Positions 1 to 14,560 of a stretch of DNA of 64,000 nucleotides are shown here, one piece after another. Source of the DNA: Chrysomallon squamiferum (taxonomy: Eukaryota; Mollusca; Gastropoda; Neomphalida; Peltospiridae); contig CM022679.1 in the NCBI GenBank assembly GCA_012295275.1, forward strand, positions 15,155,842 to 15,219,841, given 5' to 3'. The notes beneath the pieces are model-generated. The model searched no databases. It was not told where the DNA came from and saw only the letters and a list, made by a program, of their open reading frames with translations. The stretch's first letter is position 1, and each line of letters begins with the position of its first letter. Position numbers and translations under genes: made by a program.

Positions 1-2
1 TC

Positions 3-107
3 AAAATACAGTTAAATCATGGAGATCTGGCTGAAGCAGTTATTCTGTATCAGAAATCTTTCCACTGTGTAGTATTATACATTGCTGAAATTGTGAGACT
101 GGAGTAG
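3..107 (+). other. TPR-like reading at window edge
   Basis: Frame 3 is open from the window edge to TAG at 105-107. It includes LNHGDLAEAVILYQKSFH, which fits the spacing of a tetratricopeptide repeat (G at position 8, A-x-x-x-Y near 12-16). No good donor follows. It may be the edge of an exon whose gene lies to the left, or chance. Only 34 codons are visible. Confidence 0.15.
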
Positions 108-3100
108 CAGTATCACCTTTAAATAATACAATACTACTTCAGTTAGTACTTCAGTACACAATACTACTTCAGTTAGTAGGTGAAGGTGTCACCTGTGATT
201 GTTTTTTACTCTTACAGTGTTGTTGAACAGATAGCTTCAGGTGAATGCATCACCTTTAAATGATTTTTCAAAGATGACTGTTAAATAAAACACCTTTCCA
301 CTATAATACTTCAGTTTTTAATTTTTGTTATTTTTTAAAGAAAAAAAACATGATCAATCATTCAAGAAAAAAAAAAAAATTACATTCTTGAAATTTGAAA
401 TAAAAATATATTACAACAAAAATCCATTTCCTGTAACCTTTGTTTTCACACTAACCATCAATCATCTGTTTACATATTCAAGATGTTCTTATCACAAAAC
501 TATTTAAAATGCCTATTTCAGTAGTTCTGAAATATAAAATTAAACATTTAATAGAAGCCACCATGATGGTATATAATCTTAGTCATAAAAACTCATTGAT
601 TACCACTGATATATATATATATATATAAATGCACCCTTATATACACACACACACACACTTACAAACACACATTTAAAATTAATATATACATTTCAAATTC
701 CGGATCTTCATCATCTATCATTTTTAAACCACAATTAAACCTGTGTTATCATTTCTTCCCTATCTTAAAGACATTAAATTTTCAATCAGTTTCATTTCAG
801 CTATATTATTTTTTTTATTATTTATGCCATCTCCTACAGTGTTTGTTCAAAGATAAGCTTTAAACAGCATCATGAAATGCTTCTATTTACAGCTGGTTTT
901 TCTGATTTATCAGTTATAGGTACGCCTCTTATGATATGAAAAATAAAATAAAATAAAAGAGAGATGCTGATAGAACTAGTTCTGGCTAGTTGGATAGACA
1001 ACCAACACCCACACACACTCTGAATTCCAGGGCAAGACCTGAAGTTGAATAGCAGACTAATATTACTGCACTCTTTAAACCCAACCAATAAATGCAGAAT
1101 ATTGGTAAAAAATATTATTTGTTGCCTCCTGTGTCTTGCAGTAAAGAAAAAAAAATAATAACCTTTATTTACTCTCAAAGCCATTATTTGGTGACATCAA
1201 AAGAATGAACTATAAAGAGGCAAAGTGACTTGTTGTAACGTATACATATAGAAAACCATTATTAAAATGAAATAAAACTGATCTGGGGTTTATCAGATTT
1301 AGAATTATTGCTGATTTTTTAGTAAAAGAAATGATGAATTGTAAAGAATGACTTACATTTAGTAAATTTTCTTTATTCTTAGTTGTATTTATTTAATCAA
1401 TCATTTTATTAATATTCTTTACTTTTGTCTTTTTATTTTTATTTCCAAGATTCTCACACACACACAAAATATCATAAATCTACATAATTTAATTTCATAC
1501 ACCAATCAAATTTGTTTTTAGTTTTGCTTCTTTTTTTTTTATTTCTCAATTTCTTTTTCCTTTTTTCACCCCAGATATTATTATGTTTTGAGGCATGGTT
1601 TATTTATTATTTATTATCCTCAGAATGTTTGACACAATCCAATTACAAAGCATGTCAATATCCATTGATAAATGTAACCATTTTACTTCACCACCGTTTG
1701 TCAGTGTCAACAGATGATTAAATTTTCTATTGCAAAAAACATTTCCTTCTTTTTCTTTCTACATTTAGTATTCTCAACAACTCAACAAAATTAAAACTGT
1801 TATTTTTCCATTTTGAAGCAAACAGGCTGAACAAATAGCTCAGTGGCTACAGCTCAGAATTAAGGTACAGCAGACCAGAGAATGAACCCTCCTGAAAGCT
1901 GCTGTGAGCTGTTTCCAATTCTAACCAGAGCTCTTTAGTTATCAGTAACTTGGTTTGTGTTTTTCTATCTAAAACAAAATCCTCAACTAGATGATGGAGG
2001 CACAACAGATCAATCAACACTTCATACAGCTATCATGATCTATTTCAAATTATAAACAATATTTCACTGACTAAAGTTTATCAAAGATCATGGTATGTGC
2101 TTTCCTGCCTGTAAGATACACTCCAAAATTCAGTGTAAGTAGATGCTCCTTATACTTTACAGATTAACACTTCATTTATTTATTTATTTTTTAATTAAAC
2201 AGATAGTGCATTGTAAAGAAAACATTGATTAAAAAAATATTAAGAATCTTTATCAGAATTGTATTTGCAAAAAAAACAATAACTTAATTAATAACAACAT
2301 ACTAATGAGGCTAATAAAATAAATTCGAATAACAGTAATAGAAATAAATATATATTTAAAAATATATTTTTTTTAATAAAATAAAATAAAATAATAATAG
2401 GATGAAATAAAATGAAAATAAAATAATAAACAAATATGAAATAAAAATAAAGTAATACAAGAAAACAAAATTAAATTAAATTTAAAAAAAATAAAAATAA
2501 AAACATAAACAACGTTGTCAAGTAATGAAATACATTCCTCAAGATTTCATCCGTTTCAAAAAAAAAAAAGAACAAAAAAAAAGAGGTCATTTCAAGCGAC
2601 CTCTGCTCTATTTCGTGTGTTGTTTACACAGGCGGTACAGGTGAACTGTTGACAGCTGTGTGACTAACATCAGGTGTGATGTAAACCAGGTAATTTTTCT
2701 GTCACAGAAACGAGACAAAATATCACAAAACCAGAGTGGTCACAAGAAGTTACAACTACATGTCAACAGACATTAAACTCTGAAAACTTTTTTTTTTACT
2801 GAAATACAAATGTTATAATGTCTCATGATATACTTACTGGGTTTTTTCTTTTCATAATTTAATAAGTTTGGTAAAGAAGTTGATACATTTTTTTTTTTTA
2901 ACAGTACAAACATTTATTTTCTTAATCACATAATTTAATAAGTTAAGAAATCAAGTTAAAAAAAAAGAAAAGAAGTCAATTAAGAATCAAAGAGTACATG
3001 ATTAGCTTGTATTGTGATAATAAAGAAAAACCTGTTTACTGTAACACAGACGTTTTCCATCTCAAGACACTTTTATCTTTTCCCCCAAATACTTTAATAA

Positions 3101-3524
3101 ACCAGTAAATGAATTTAGATGTGTGGGTGGGTGACTTGAAGCAGTATTTCCATCAGTTGAGTGGATATTAACAAATTTATTGTCTGTTAGATGCAACACT
3201 AATTGTTTCTTTTCACCCAAACAATCTCTGAAGTTAATAAATTAATCTGATACAGATGTGGTAGGCGGATAGCTCTAATTGGCTTGTTATTACTAATTAT
3301 ACAGTTTGTTATTTAGTCTGACATCAACTTTTTCTTACTTTTTAAAAATTTGTTATATATTTTTTTTTATTGTTATTTTTTTTATCTTTGTGTAAATTGT
3401 TATTTATTTATTTATTTATTTATTTGCTCTATTTATTATTTATGCATTCTGGGCAGATAACCTTAAAGAAATATTGTACTAAATATATTTTTAAAATGTT
3501 ATAAATTTTCACATTTATTATCAC

Positions 3525-3567
<43 letters not shown>

Positions 3568-3700
3568 TCTACACAAAAATCAATATGTCTGTATATAAAT
3601 GTAATAAAAAATGAATGACAAAATTATTTATTTAATTTTAAGAAAAATCTCAATCTTGCAGTATCACCTATTAAGCACATCTTTTTTTCAAGTGTATCAC
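108..3700. other. Gene-free stretch at left edge
   Basis: AT-rich DNA with a short (TA)n(CA)n near 610-660, the SINE at 1.8-2.1 kb and A-rich blocks at 2.2-2.6 kb. A hairpin-like GAGGTCATTTCAAGCGACCTC lies in two halves near 2583-2604. A - strand acceptor at about 1040 gives only about 20 open codons. No gene is supported. Confidence 0.6.
1826..2130 (+). mobile_element. Decayed tRNA-derived SINE, forward
   Basis: An A-box-like TAGCTCAGTGGCTACAGCTC (from 1836), then GACCAGAGAATGAACCCTCC, TTCCAATTCTAACCAGAGCT and, after an apparent insertion, TCATGGTATGTGCTTTCCTG. These match, in order, the head, core and body of the common molluscan SINE (from memory). Confidence 0.5.
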
Positions 3701-3712
3701 AGGTGTATTTAC

Positions 3713-3813
3713 CTCTAAACAATTTTCTTTTAATCTGCTGCTTCCCTCTGCTCTAGTCAGTACTGCTGGATCATTCCCAGACCCCTGGGATGATGATCCC
3801 CTCTCCCATAGAC
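3713..3813 (-). CDS. Probable exon 5 of the Ser/Pro-rich gene
   Basis: Acceptor GGGTGATTATAG, donor TTAGAG|GTAAAT, 101 nt, phase 1 in and phase 0 out. It would follow exon 4 as SPG-LWERGSSSQGSGNDPAVL and then TRAEGSSRLKENCLE. Composition and phase fit the gene, but the intron would be about 22 kb and the acceptor is poor in pyrimidines. The + strand of the same bases is also open (3759-3950) after a good acceptor, so strand is not certain. Part of the sequence also resembles the SINE B-box area. Confidence 0.35.
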
Positions 3814-4015
3814 CTATAATCACCCAGCTGATGTCAGATCTGAATGTCAGCCAAACAATGATGGAAGCAGTAATTAGTGTTGTGTGTAGGTGGTTAAACA
3901 ATTCACATAATAAATCTCAAACAGATGTAGAGCATAATACTTTACAATAAACATTCCACTAACTTCTTCTTGTTTTCTTACGTTATTTATTTATTTTATG
4001 TATTATTAGTTGTTG

Positions 4016-4057
<42 letters not shown>

Positions 4058-4971
4058 GTGTGTGTGTGTGTGTACACAATGTAGTATAATTCTTTGCAAC
4101 AAATGTTTTACCTTTTCTTTTTTTCTTCTTTTTGATCTTATTTATTCATTACATGTATTATTAGTTGTTGTCATGTGTATATAGATGTAGCATCATGATT
4201 ATTCATAATAAAAATCTTACTAACTCTTTTTTCCTTTTTCTTCTTTTTCTTTTTTTTTGTAATTTCTTTTTTTTATTATTATTATTTATTTATTTATTAC
4301 ATGCATTATGAAATGTCACTGTGTATGTATGTAAGTTTATGTTTGGTAAAGTGTGTGTATGTATGTGTGTGTTTTGATAAAGTGTATATGTATTAAACAT
4401 GCTTTGATTTTGTATGCTTATGTGCTTGACATGTGATGAATGTTCTCCTCTGAATATTTGTATACCCAAATTGTTCCTCTTTAACTAAGTACATTTAGAT
4501 GTTTTTAAAACATCTTGTACTTAAATACTGCCACTAAAGTATTTTATACATAAGCTGAAACCTAAAGAATTCCTTTCATCTTGTAATTTTATTGTCACAT
4601 ATTTTTAACATTCTGTCCTCCTATATACTGCCTCTTTCACATAGGATGTTAATATATTTTTATTTACAAAAGAAATACTTATTTTATATATTTTTAATAC
4701 AGTTTTTATCTGACCATATACCAATCATTTTAAAAATAAATATTGTATCCCCAAATCAGCCATTTACTTAATGTATTTTTTATTGTTTTGTATCTTATTT
4801 TAATCCAGGTAATGAGCTGTTATCTTTTTGAAACAGATCCAGCGTACAAGTTGATTTTACAAGTATGTATTAAAACACACAATGCCTACATACCTGGATT
4901 TTTTATTTTTTATTATTTTTTTTTTTTTTTAAATAACTACATAAATTGGGTTTCATAAAAAAAAAAAATAA

Positions 4972-5018
<47 letters not shown>

Positions 5019-6468
5019 AAATAATTTTTTTATAATATAATTTATAAGAAGAAGAAGGAGAAATAGTAATAAGAATAACAAAAAAAATTCTGTATACCCA
5101 AGTGAGGCCCCTTTCTGTTCTGACTAAGGAATTTAATAAAATTCAGGTAATCCTGTCCGATATCCCACTAAGTTATTCCTCTCACATCATGATATACAAT
5201 GATAAGCACAACGTTTATGGGTTTTTTCTCATTCTCTTTAAGCTGAGTTATATTGATAGGTCAGGGCTTAGAAAACTACAGTAACTAAAGGCTATTGCTC
5301 TTGTTGTTGTTGTTGATGCTGGTGTTGATGTAGTTATACTGTTGAGGTATGAATAGATGGATATTTCATAAGATGGATGGATGGATGGATGTATAGATAA
5401 AAGGACTTGATGGATCAAAAGATATATGGATAATGTTTACACACACAAACACACACACACACACGTATAATTCATGTGCATTCACATGTTTGTCTGTTTA
5501 TGCTTGCATCTGAGTAAATTTCTGTGTATGTATCTTTGTATATGTGAGTAATGATTTATTTATATGCCTTTTGTATTCCAGCTTAATTTAATCAAAGTTA
5601 AAATAAAATAAAATAAAAAATCTTATATTATTGTTAAAAAGAAGAAAAAATATCTTTTTAATACATTTTAACATAAAGCTAATCACTACATTTCTTCTTC
5701 ATCATTTTTATATTTCTTTTTTTAAACTTTTTTTTTTCAACAGAAAAGAAACTATCCAACCCCAAAAGAACCTCACTTATGACGTAAACATGGTAAACAC
5801 ATAACCTATTATGCTCCTGCACTCTAAACAGGTCATGTATAATGTGGGCCAACAACGGGTCAACTAGCGTGACCTACTCTGCCAGTTTTCTGCTGGATGA
5901 ATCTTATCTGTAGTAACACACATAGGATACAGGATATATTTCACAGCTCAGCCCAACCTGTCACTTTTCTACAATTTTTTTTTTTTTTTTTAATCTTAAT
6001 GTGTACTTTTTAAACTTACAAGCAGCTCCTTAATTACAAATATGACATGGCTTTTCAATAAAGAAATCTGACACATTATTGACTTGAATTGCTTTAGATT
6101 ACGTCTGGGACACCTCAACCCTTATCCTCTTTCGTTCCGTACGTTTTACTCAAAAATCGGTCAAGCTTATATCGCATTCACGAAGAGGAGCGCGGATAAA
6201 CACGCAAATTGATTTTGCAGTGGTAATTTCTCTCTTGGTTACTTTCTTTTTTTTATTTCTTCTTTAATAAGAATAATATGAATAAAAAGTTAATGCCACG
6301 GAACCACGTCAATGGCAAATGCACACAAAAGAGAAAATTCTCCAGCTCAAGATGTCTTACGTCAGAAGAATGATATACGTCAGTGGGATATTGTGCCGAT
6401 GATGAGTGTGTTTGCTTGCCTGGGTCAGTGCAGCCAGCAGTCGGCTTAGATAAGAAATCGGTCAGTGT

Positions 6469-6514
<46 letters not shown>

Positions 6515-9500
6515 ACTCACACATACACACACACACATGCACACACAAACACACACAAACACACACACGAACACACTGATTGAGGTCAGGAATTGATAGC
6601 ATAAAACAGGAATGAGTGTACGAAAAAGCTTTTAGCTCTTTCATGACCTTTTATTGAATTTACAGCTCGGTAGAGGACAGGAAAAAGAAAGAAGAAGAAG
6701 AAGGAAAAAGAAAGAAGAAGAAGAAGAAGAGGAAGAAAAAATATGTTATACATCTCTCATTTATCTTCATGATGAACAATAAAAATTGGTGAAAAAAGAA
6801 AACTTAAAAAAAAAATAATAATAATAGAAATAATAATGAAAAGAGTTAAATGTCAAGCTGGCTTAAAGAAATGAAAAACAAATGAGAGAAATTATGTAGT
6901 GACATAACTAAGTCCTTAATCAAATCTTGTTACAAATCTTTTCTTTTTTAATAAGTAAATAAAAAAATTTTTTAAAAATGGGAGAAAAATATGAAATGTC
7001 AAATAAAGGACAGAAAATCCATAATTCCCAATCCATGGAATATTAAAAGCCAAGAATCAGAATGTTTATTTATGATTTTTTAATTTTTTTAAATTTATTT
7101 TTTAAACATGCTCTGTGTTGTTTATTAAATTGACCTCAAACATTCAAGACTGTGGGATTTTAAATAATTTACAATGTTTTGGATCCAGTCTATTCCTGTT
7201 ACAATAGGAGAAGAAGAATAAAAGATTATATGTGTATAATTATTTATTTATTGTGTTGCGTTATATTACATTTTATGTTTTATATTACGTTTACAGTGTT
7301 ATGTTACATGGTATGGTATTATAAGGTATATCTGTATGTGTTCATAGGTAACTAGGTATGTACAAATAATTTTTATTTTATGTTTTTTGTAATGTTATGT
7401 TATGTTGTTATGTTATTTTTGTTTTGTTTTATTTTGTTTTGTTTTGTTTTGTTTTGTTTTGTTTTGATTTGTTTTGTTTCTGTTGTTTTGTTTTATGTAG
7501 TATGTAGTGTGGTATGTAGATATGTAACTAGGTATGTGCAAATAAAACTTGGTTTGTACTGCAATGAATACTTCAGATACTTTCTATCCAGCCATTTAAT
7601 AAACAAAGAAATGAATGGAGAATAACAACCAACCAAAAAAACCAACCCCTATTAAATAATTATTAAAATATAAATATCCTTTTGTTACAAGTGAAACATT
7701 ATGGTATGCACTGCCACTATTAACACACAAGTTTTTCATATTTTAACAAATAAACACAGTAATTATACCCATCGTGTGGCCCAGCATCACTTACTGACTC
7801 ATATATTAATCAGTCATTTATTGGGGGAAATGCAAATGTGACGAAAAATGATACTTTACGATATTTATCTCATATTCATAGCAACTTGGCGACAAATCGG
7901 TTGGCAATTATTGAATTAGCTTTTCATCAGTGCAAACCCACACTGACAGATTGTTTGCCAATTGCTTGCCGAGTATCTTTGATGGTGGGATAAACCAATC
8001 CATACCTGTCAAGTCCAATCACAGCTTCCAATCACTTCGACAGGCAAAGTCAAAGGATGAGGTGGTCGGGGGTTTTGTATCCTCTCTGACAGATGAGTGG
8101 ATTTTACTCGTTATCCGTGTAAATATTATCGCAGTGTCACGGTTGATTTGATATAATGATATAATAATAATATTACACGTCAATAACGACATCAGTGCAT
8201 TCAGTGGTGAGGTACAGGTTGCAGCATAGTGCCAGGGGTGCTGCAGATCAAGGGATCAGTTCTCATCACAGCATCTGTAGGTTTATTTACCATTCCAGCC
8301 AGAGCTCTGTAACTGGTTTATTAAAAGATTGTGGTGTGTGCTATCCTGTTAATCCCAAAATATAACCAAATGACAGTAGGAAGGATGTTCTGTATTGTGT
8401 ATAAGAAAATCTAGGAGTTTAAAAATCACTGGTATTAAATGGCTATGATACTGTAAAATAATATATATTCATTATTCTGAGTTGTTTGGGTTTTGGACTG
8501 GGATTAGGACTGGGATTAGGATTAGAGCTCAAGTTTAATTTTAGGATTAGGATTTACATTTTTGACATTTTCTTGACATCTTAAAATACTGTTTAGCTTT
8601 ACCAGTTGCTTTCTGTTAAGCTGTTTTATATGATGGGAATCATTAATATGTTTACATAAATTGTTACAACATATTTTCTTACAACATGCATATAATATTA
8701 TACTATTACACAGAAATAAATGACTTAATAATCTGCTAGAAAAATATTAGATTTATTTTTATTTGTGCATCATCTTGTTAACAGCGATATTCCTGTAACC
8801 CCCTGAAACGCCGTAACACATTTCACAGACTGAAACCATTAGACAAACTGTTAAAATCTATTTTAACTCTTTGATGCTCACTTAATGGCTTTAAAGATAG
8901 ATAAGGGTGGGAGGGGGGAGAGCTGATGATTAAAGACAGAAATGATCAATTTCCTGTTCATTTTAGATCTATTTTAATGTCAAGAAAATTATCTTACAGA
9001 CAGCATCTAATCATATATTGATGTCAGTGTGTCTGTGTGTGACGTTTTATTTTCTCAAAGTTATGGATTGGAAATATAAATAGACGTTTTAACAATATCT
9101 CAACCTATTTTAATATTAATAGTTAAATGCTAAACAAGTTATGTTCTTGTTGATAACAGTAACAGAAGAAATGAAACCCACTATACACACATAAGTTATT
9201 CTTGTAACAGAACGGGACTATTTATTTATGCCTACCCACAGACAGGAGTGTACATACCATGGTCTTTGATAAACCAGTTGTTCAGCAAAGGATAAAAAAC
9301 AAACTATTCAAGCCAAGTGAAAAGGAATGATCTTGCAGTCTGTTATACCTCATAACTTCTCTCTAACCACAGGATATTCCATGTATTAGCGGTTTATAAA
9401 TATAATTATAATCATGAAATATAATTTTAAATGAATATGCTTCGTATTTCATGCTGACTATAATAAAAACCAAACAAATACTATTAACCTTTTCAGTGAG

Positions 9501-10266
9501 CTTCCTAATTTAATTATGCTCCAATTTTCTGTTTTCTATTTTCTACTTTTTTTTATTTTTTCCAAATGTCCTTTCAGTTTTTCAATTTCTTTTTTTCCAC
9601 TTTTAAATTGTGTTAGCTTCTTTTTCTCATTTAATACCATGAACAAAATTAATTTATCTTGGTTACAAAAAAAACACAAAGAAAAATAAAGCAGAAACCT
9701 ATTAAGGCAATAAATAAATTAATTTGTGTTTTATTTGTTCTGGCTGTGTTTGTATTTCATGCCTGTACATATGCAATTAAAGAATGACATTATTATTTTC
9801 ATTTATATATTTTATCATTATTATTAAGATTGTTTTTTTCCAGGGTTTTTTTTTTTTTTTTTTTTTCATTGTTTTACCTGCAAACAGAAACATAATCAAA
9901 AACACCATTTTGATTTTCATCTATTTTTATTTATTTTTCTTTTTTATTTATTTTTATCTGCAAACAGATACATAATCAAAAACACCATTGTGATTTTCAT
10001 CTATTTTATTTTTTATTTTATTTATTCTTATCAGTTTTTATTTATTCTATCACATTTTATCTGCATGAACATACATAAGAAAAAATATTATGGAATCCTA
10101 TTTATTTTTTTTTAAATATAAAATTTCATTTATTTTTATTTATTTTTTTTTTTTTTCTGTTTTAGTTTATTCATAGTTATCCACATACATAATAAAGATA
10201 ACATAATTATGATTTCTATTTCTATTTTTATTTTGTTTTTAACGTTATTTAGTTTTTCACATAACC

Positions 10267-10301
<35 letters not shown>

Positions 10302-11120
10302 AATAACTCCATATTTTCTGTTTACTTTTATATATTTTAAAATTCTTTTTCAGTTTCATTTTTCAGTAGGTTTTATGTGGCTATATGCATAAATAATTAA
10401 AATAACACCATAATGATTTTAGTTTATTTTTTTAATTTTAGCTTTTTTAATTTGATTTATTTCTTTAGTTACATTTTATCTACATAAAATAAGCCTTCTC
10501 TTTGTTCTTTTTTTTGTTCTTTTTTTTTCTCTACATATACATACATGCATTAAAATTATGTCTTTTTCTTTATTTCTATTCTTTTCAGTTTCATTTCTTT
10601 CATTATGTTTTACCTCCACAGAAACAGCCTGTTCTGAAATCATAATTGGTGGTTTGGATAACATTACTGTACCTAGCTGCACTGCTGAGCCAAAAGGACT
10701 TTCAAGTATTTATAGATAACCTGATCAATCATAATAACACTGCATACATTGATTGCACATGGCTGTTCTATGTATTTTTAGACTTTTTTTTCTTCTTTAA
10801 TTTTACTCTATCATCGAACCTTTGAAACAAATTTCATCAGGCTCTTACACGCAACATGCAAATGATGTAACTTAAAATTAATTATATAGAATGAGGAAAC
10901 ATTTAAAACATTTTTTTTTTAAATAAAAGTACTCTAAAAAATATAGTCCATTGGAATTGCAGTATAGATTTTACCATAATCCAAGGGTTATTATTTCGTT
11001 TTAAATTTTTAAATAATGTTCTGCAGTTGTTGTTTTTTAATTAATTTTATCTGTTTGTTTGCTGGGGGATATTTTCTTTATTTTGACTATCTTTAATAAA
11101 TAAATAAATAAATGAATGAA

Positions 11121-11155
<35 letters not shown>

Positions 11156-14100
11156 ATGAATGAATGAATGAATGAATGAATGAATGAATGAATGAATGAA
11201 TGAATTAAATTAAATTAAATTAAATAAATAAAAGCTGTTCATAGAAAAACCCATAAAAAAATAAATGTTTTAATGCACAGAATATGACTACAGTATTTTG
11301 AACCAGTGACTAAAACTGATGAATGTTTCATCTGCAGGTGAATGGAATTAAAAGATATATTTATTTTATTTTTTATGTTGTTTTCTATAAATGTAATTTT
11401 ACTGTTATTATTACTACTGGTATTATTTTTTTGTTATTATTGTTACTTTTTTTTATTTTCTTGTAGTAGTAGTAGTCTTGTTATTATTTCTTTTTCTTTT
11501 TTCATTGTTAAGATAATCATGTTTTTAATAAATCTTTTTCTTCATATGATACCAAATCTAAATAATGAAAAACAATTTTTTATTATTATTTTTTTTAAGG
11601 TCTATAAACTCTTTTAAATTAAAATTTAGTCAATATTCACAAATCATATGATCTGATGTCAGAATTACATTTTTTCTTTTCCTGAATCAATATTAATATC
11701 ATATTGAAATAAACTAATTTTCAAAGTGCAAGTTTCAAAAAAAAAAGAAAATTAAACCTTCATTATATCCCCACAAAATTTTTAAATAAGAAAATTTAAA
11801 AACTATATCCTCAAGTGTAACTTTGATTACAATCTGACATTTTATTAAAATGAAAGGGTGTTTCAAGTTTTTAAAATTCTGTCGAAAAACAAAAAAATAA
11901 ATAAAAATAATTAAAAAAATAAAATAAAATAACAGTAAATAAATAAATAAATAATTTCTAAAAATTTATATAAAAAAATAATGAATGGTCAACATCTTAT
12001 TTTCGTATTATCTGAATAAATACCAGATTTTGTTATGATACTTTTCAAGAAGAAACCTGCTAAAACCATAAGATACTCTTGCTTATTAGAGGCAAGTTTT
12101 CCTTTACATATTCATTTCCACACAAAAGAAAATTTAAATTTTATACACTAGCTATGGAAACTCTAGCTGAATGTTTGTTAAGGTTGGACCCCCACAGGCT
12201 CTACTTGTGAGGCGTGGCAATATTTTATGGGGCACATGGTTTCAGAGTCAAGTGAATCATAATGTGATTTCTTTCACAGCTCTGCATTTTTCACAGGTTT
12301 GAAGCTGTGGCTGATGTCTCATAGCATCATAAATAAAAACTTAAAAAAACATTTTTAATGCATGTACAGTACACACAGTAGAGACTACAGTCAGTGTAAG
12401 TTGTTTTCAAAATCAAAGTTGGGTGTTGGACACAGAAAGTTGAGATGCATTGCACTAGCTGGAATGTTATTTTTTTTTAAAATGTAGAATCTGTAAATTC
12501 TCATTAGATAAAATATATTTATCTGATGTACAACAGCAATCTGATACACAACAGTACATACCACAGCATTTTATTTCATCAATCACCTGAATTGTGCTTG
12601 TGCTGTTAAAAAGATTGGCATGGTTGTCCATGTATGAACAATAAGTCTAGGATGATTGCCCACATGTGTTAGTGTGTTAGTGTGTTTGTTAGAAAAAAGA
12701 AAAGACATACAGGCTGATGGTTCCTTATCCGAAATGCTCAGGATCAGAAAGTTTTTCAGTTTTAGAAATATTCAGATTTTGGAATATCAGGTGATAGCCT
12801 GTAGGTAGTCTACAGGTATTTTATACAATATTTTTAATAAATTTGTGCATGAAATGAGACTTGTGAATGTTACGTTTTTATCTGAAAACTAAAATATATC
12901 TCAATCTCAGCAGCTTGAATTTCAGATAAAGGATCCTCAATGGTTTTATATCTGTTTAGGAGCTACTGTTGAGATTTGACCCCTGTACCTCCCAGTTATA
13001 AGGACAATGACTCATCTGTTGTGATAAAAAGAATTGTGTTTTATCTATAAAAAGAAACAAGTTTTTAAACTGAAGATTTGCAGAAATTTAGTAATGAATA
13101 ATAAATAGCCAAAAGAGAATTACCAGATACATGAATTACATAAAAACAAAATCTCCATCTTTTAAAAAAAAAAAAATTATATTTTTTTTTTATTAATTTT
13201 ATTTAATTTCTGTAAGATTTTGTATTAGTACAGGTTAAACAGAAAGTAATAATTAAAAACAAATTATTTTATGACTTTATTTTATTATTGTTAAATCATT
13301 TTAAATTAACTTCACAACAGACCTTTCAGATTCAAACAAAGCCTTAAAAAAAAGAAATAACAAACAAAAAGTATATTCTAAACAACTAGCACAAGTTTTT
13401 AAATCTCCTCTATAGCCATTGGCTGTAAATGAAATTTCCCTTAAAAAAAAAAAAAAAAATAACAAAAGTTTTTAAAACTGTTCTTACAGCCACAAGCCAA
13501 ATTGAAATTTACAATAAAAGGAAATGCCTACACTCTCTGCCTCATAAAAGATTTCTTTTCTCACAAGCTCAGAACAAACTTCCTGTTGTACAGTTAGATA
13601 AACGAAGCCTCCAAAGAAGCCATAATATTTACTTAAAAAAGAATTTGTAGTTTTATTTATAAGCGTCCTAGATAATAATTTAGGTCACCGAGTTTCCATC
13701 AGGCACACATCAAGTCCCGGTCAATAACAACTCACAGTATCACTGACAGGCACAGTCCATCCTCTTCTTAATGGACACCCAGTAACACAGCCACCTCCTA
13801 AACATGGGCACACATAGATATATATATATATACACATATACACTCTAATATCAATCTATTACAGTTTAGATGGTAGCGTTTAAAATCCAGTCTTTGTAGA
13901 TGTTTTGAAGGAGATGATTTAAAAGTAAGCCTAACTTATGAAGAAGAAAAAGAAGAATTTTATGTAAACAAATGACTCAACATAATTTAAATATGCATCA
14001 GCAAGTCAACAGTTAAGTAATTAATACTTGTTTGTGTGTCAATTGCACTTAATAAATATTCAGAAATAAGTGAAAAAAATAAATAAGAATGAATGAGAGA

Positions 14101-14521
14101 AAGTTATTCAGTTTGTTATGAATAATGTTTGTATATCTGTGTGATAGAATAGCAGTGTGTAAATAATCACAGGCTGAACACTGCAGTTAGGTGATTGTTG
14201 GCTTCACCCAGTTTGTTTACTGTCTGTCTCTTCTTATGTATAATTTTATGTATCATTCACATCTGTACACAAGCAGAAAAAACAAACATTTACATAGGTG
14301 CATACACACACACAGACCTATGCACATCCCTAAATATATCCCATATATACACATACAGGCATATACAAATATATATACATTTACACATACATAACTATAT
14401 AGAAAACATATATATATTATATATACCCACACACACACATATTCATACACACTCATACAAAATATATATACAAGCGAAATGGTAATCATAACAAATGCAC
14501 ACACATACTCACACACACATA

Positions 14522-14560
<39 letters not shown>

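Noticed and set aside
6253-6644. ORFs on both strands with His-Thr or Cys-Val strings
   Set aside because: Translations of a (CA)n microsatellite; the same applies at 14191-14698, 23975-24184, 28802-29241 and 39109-39523.
7930-8151. 73-codon + strand ORF
   Set aside because: No acceptor or donor in phase and no recognisable motif. Motif content fits a regulatory segment better.
11342-11617. Hydrophobic 91-codon ORF
   Set aside because: Phe/Leu/Ile strings from T-rich DNA, not a membrane protein; the same holds for 17161-17527, 18804-19091 and 57984-58256.
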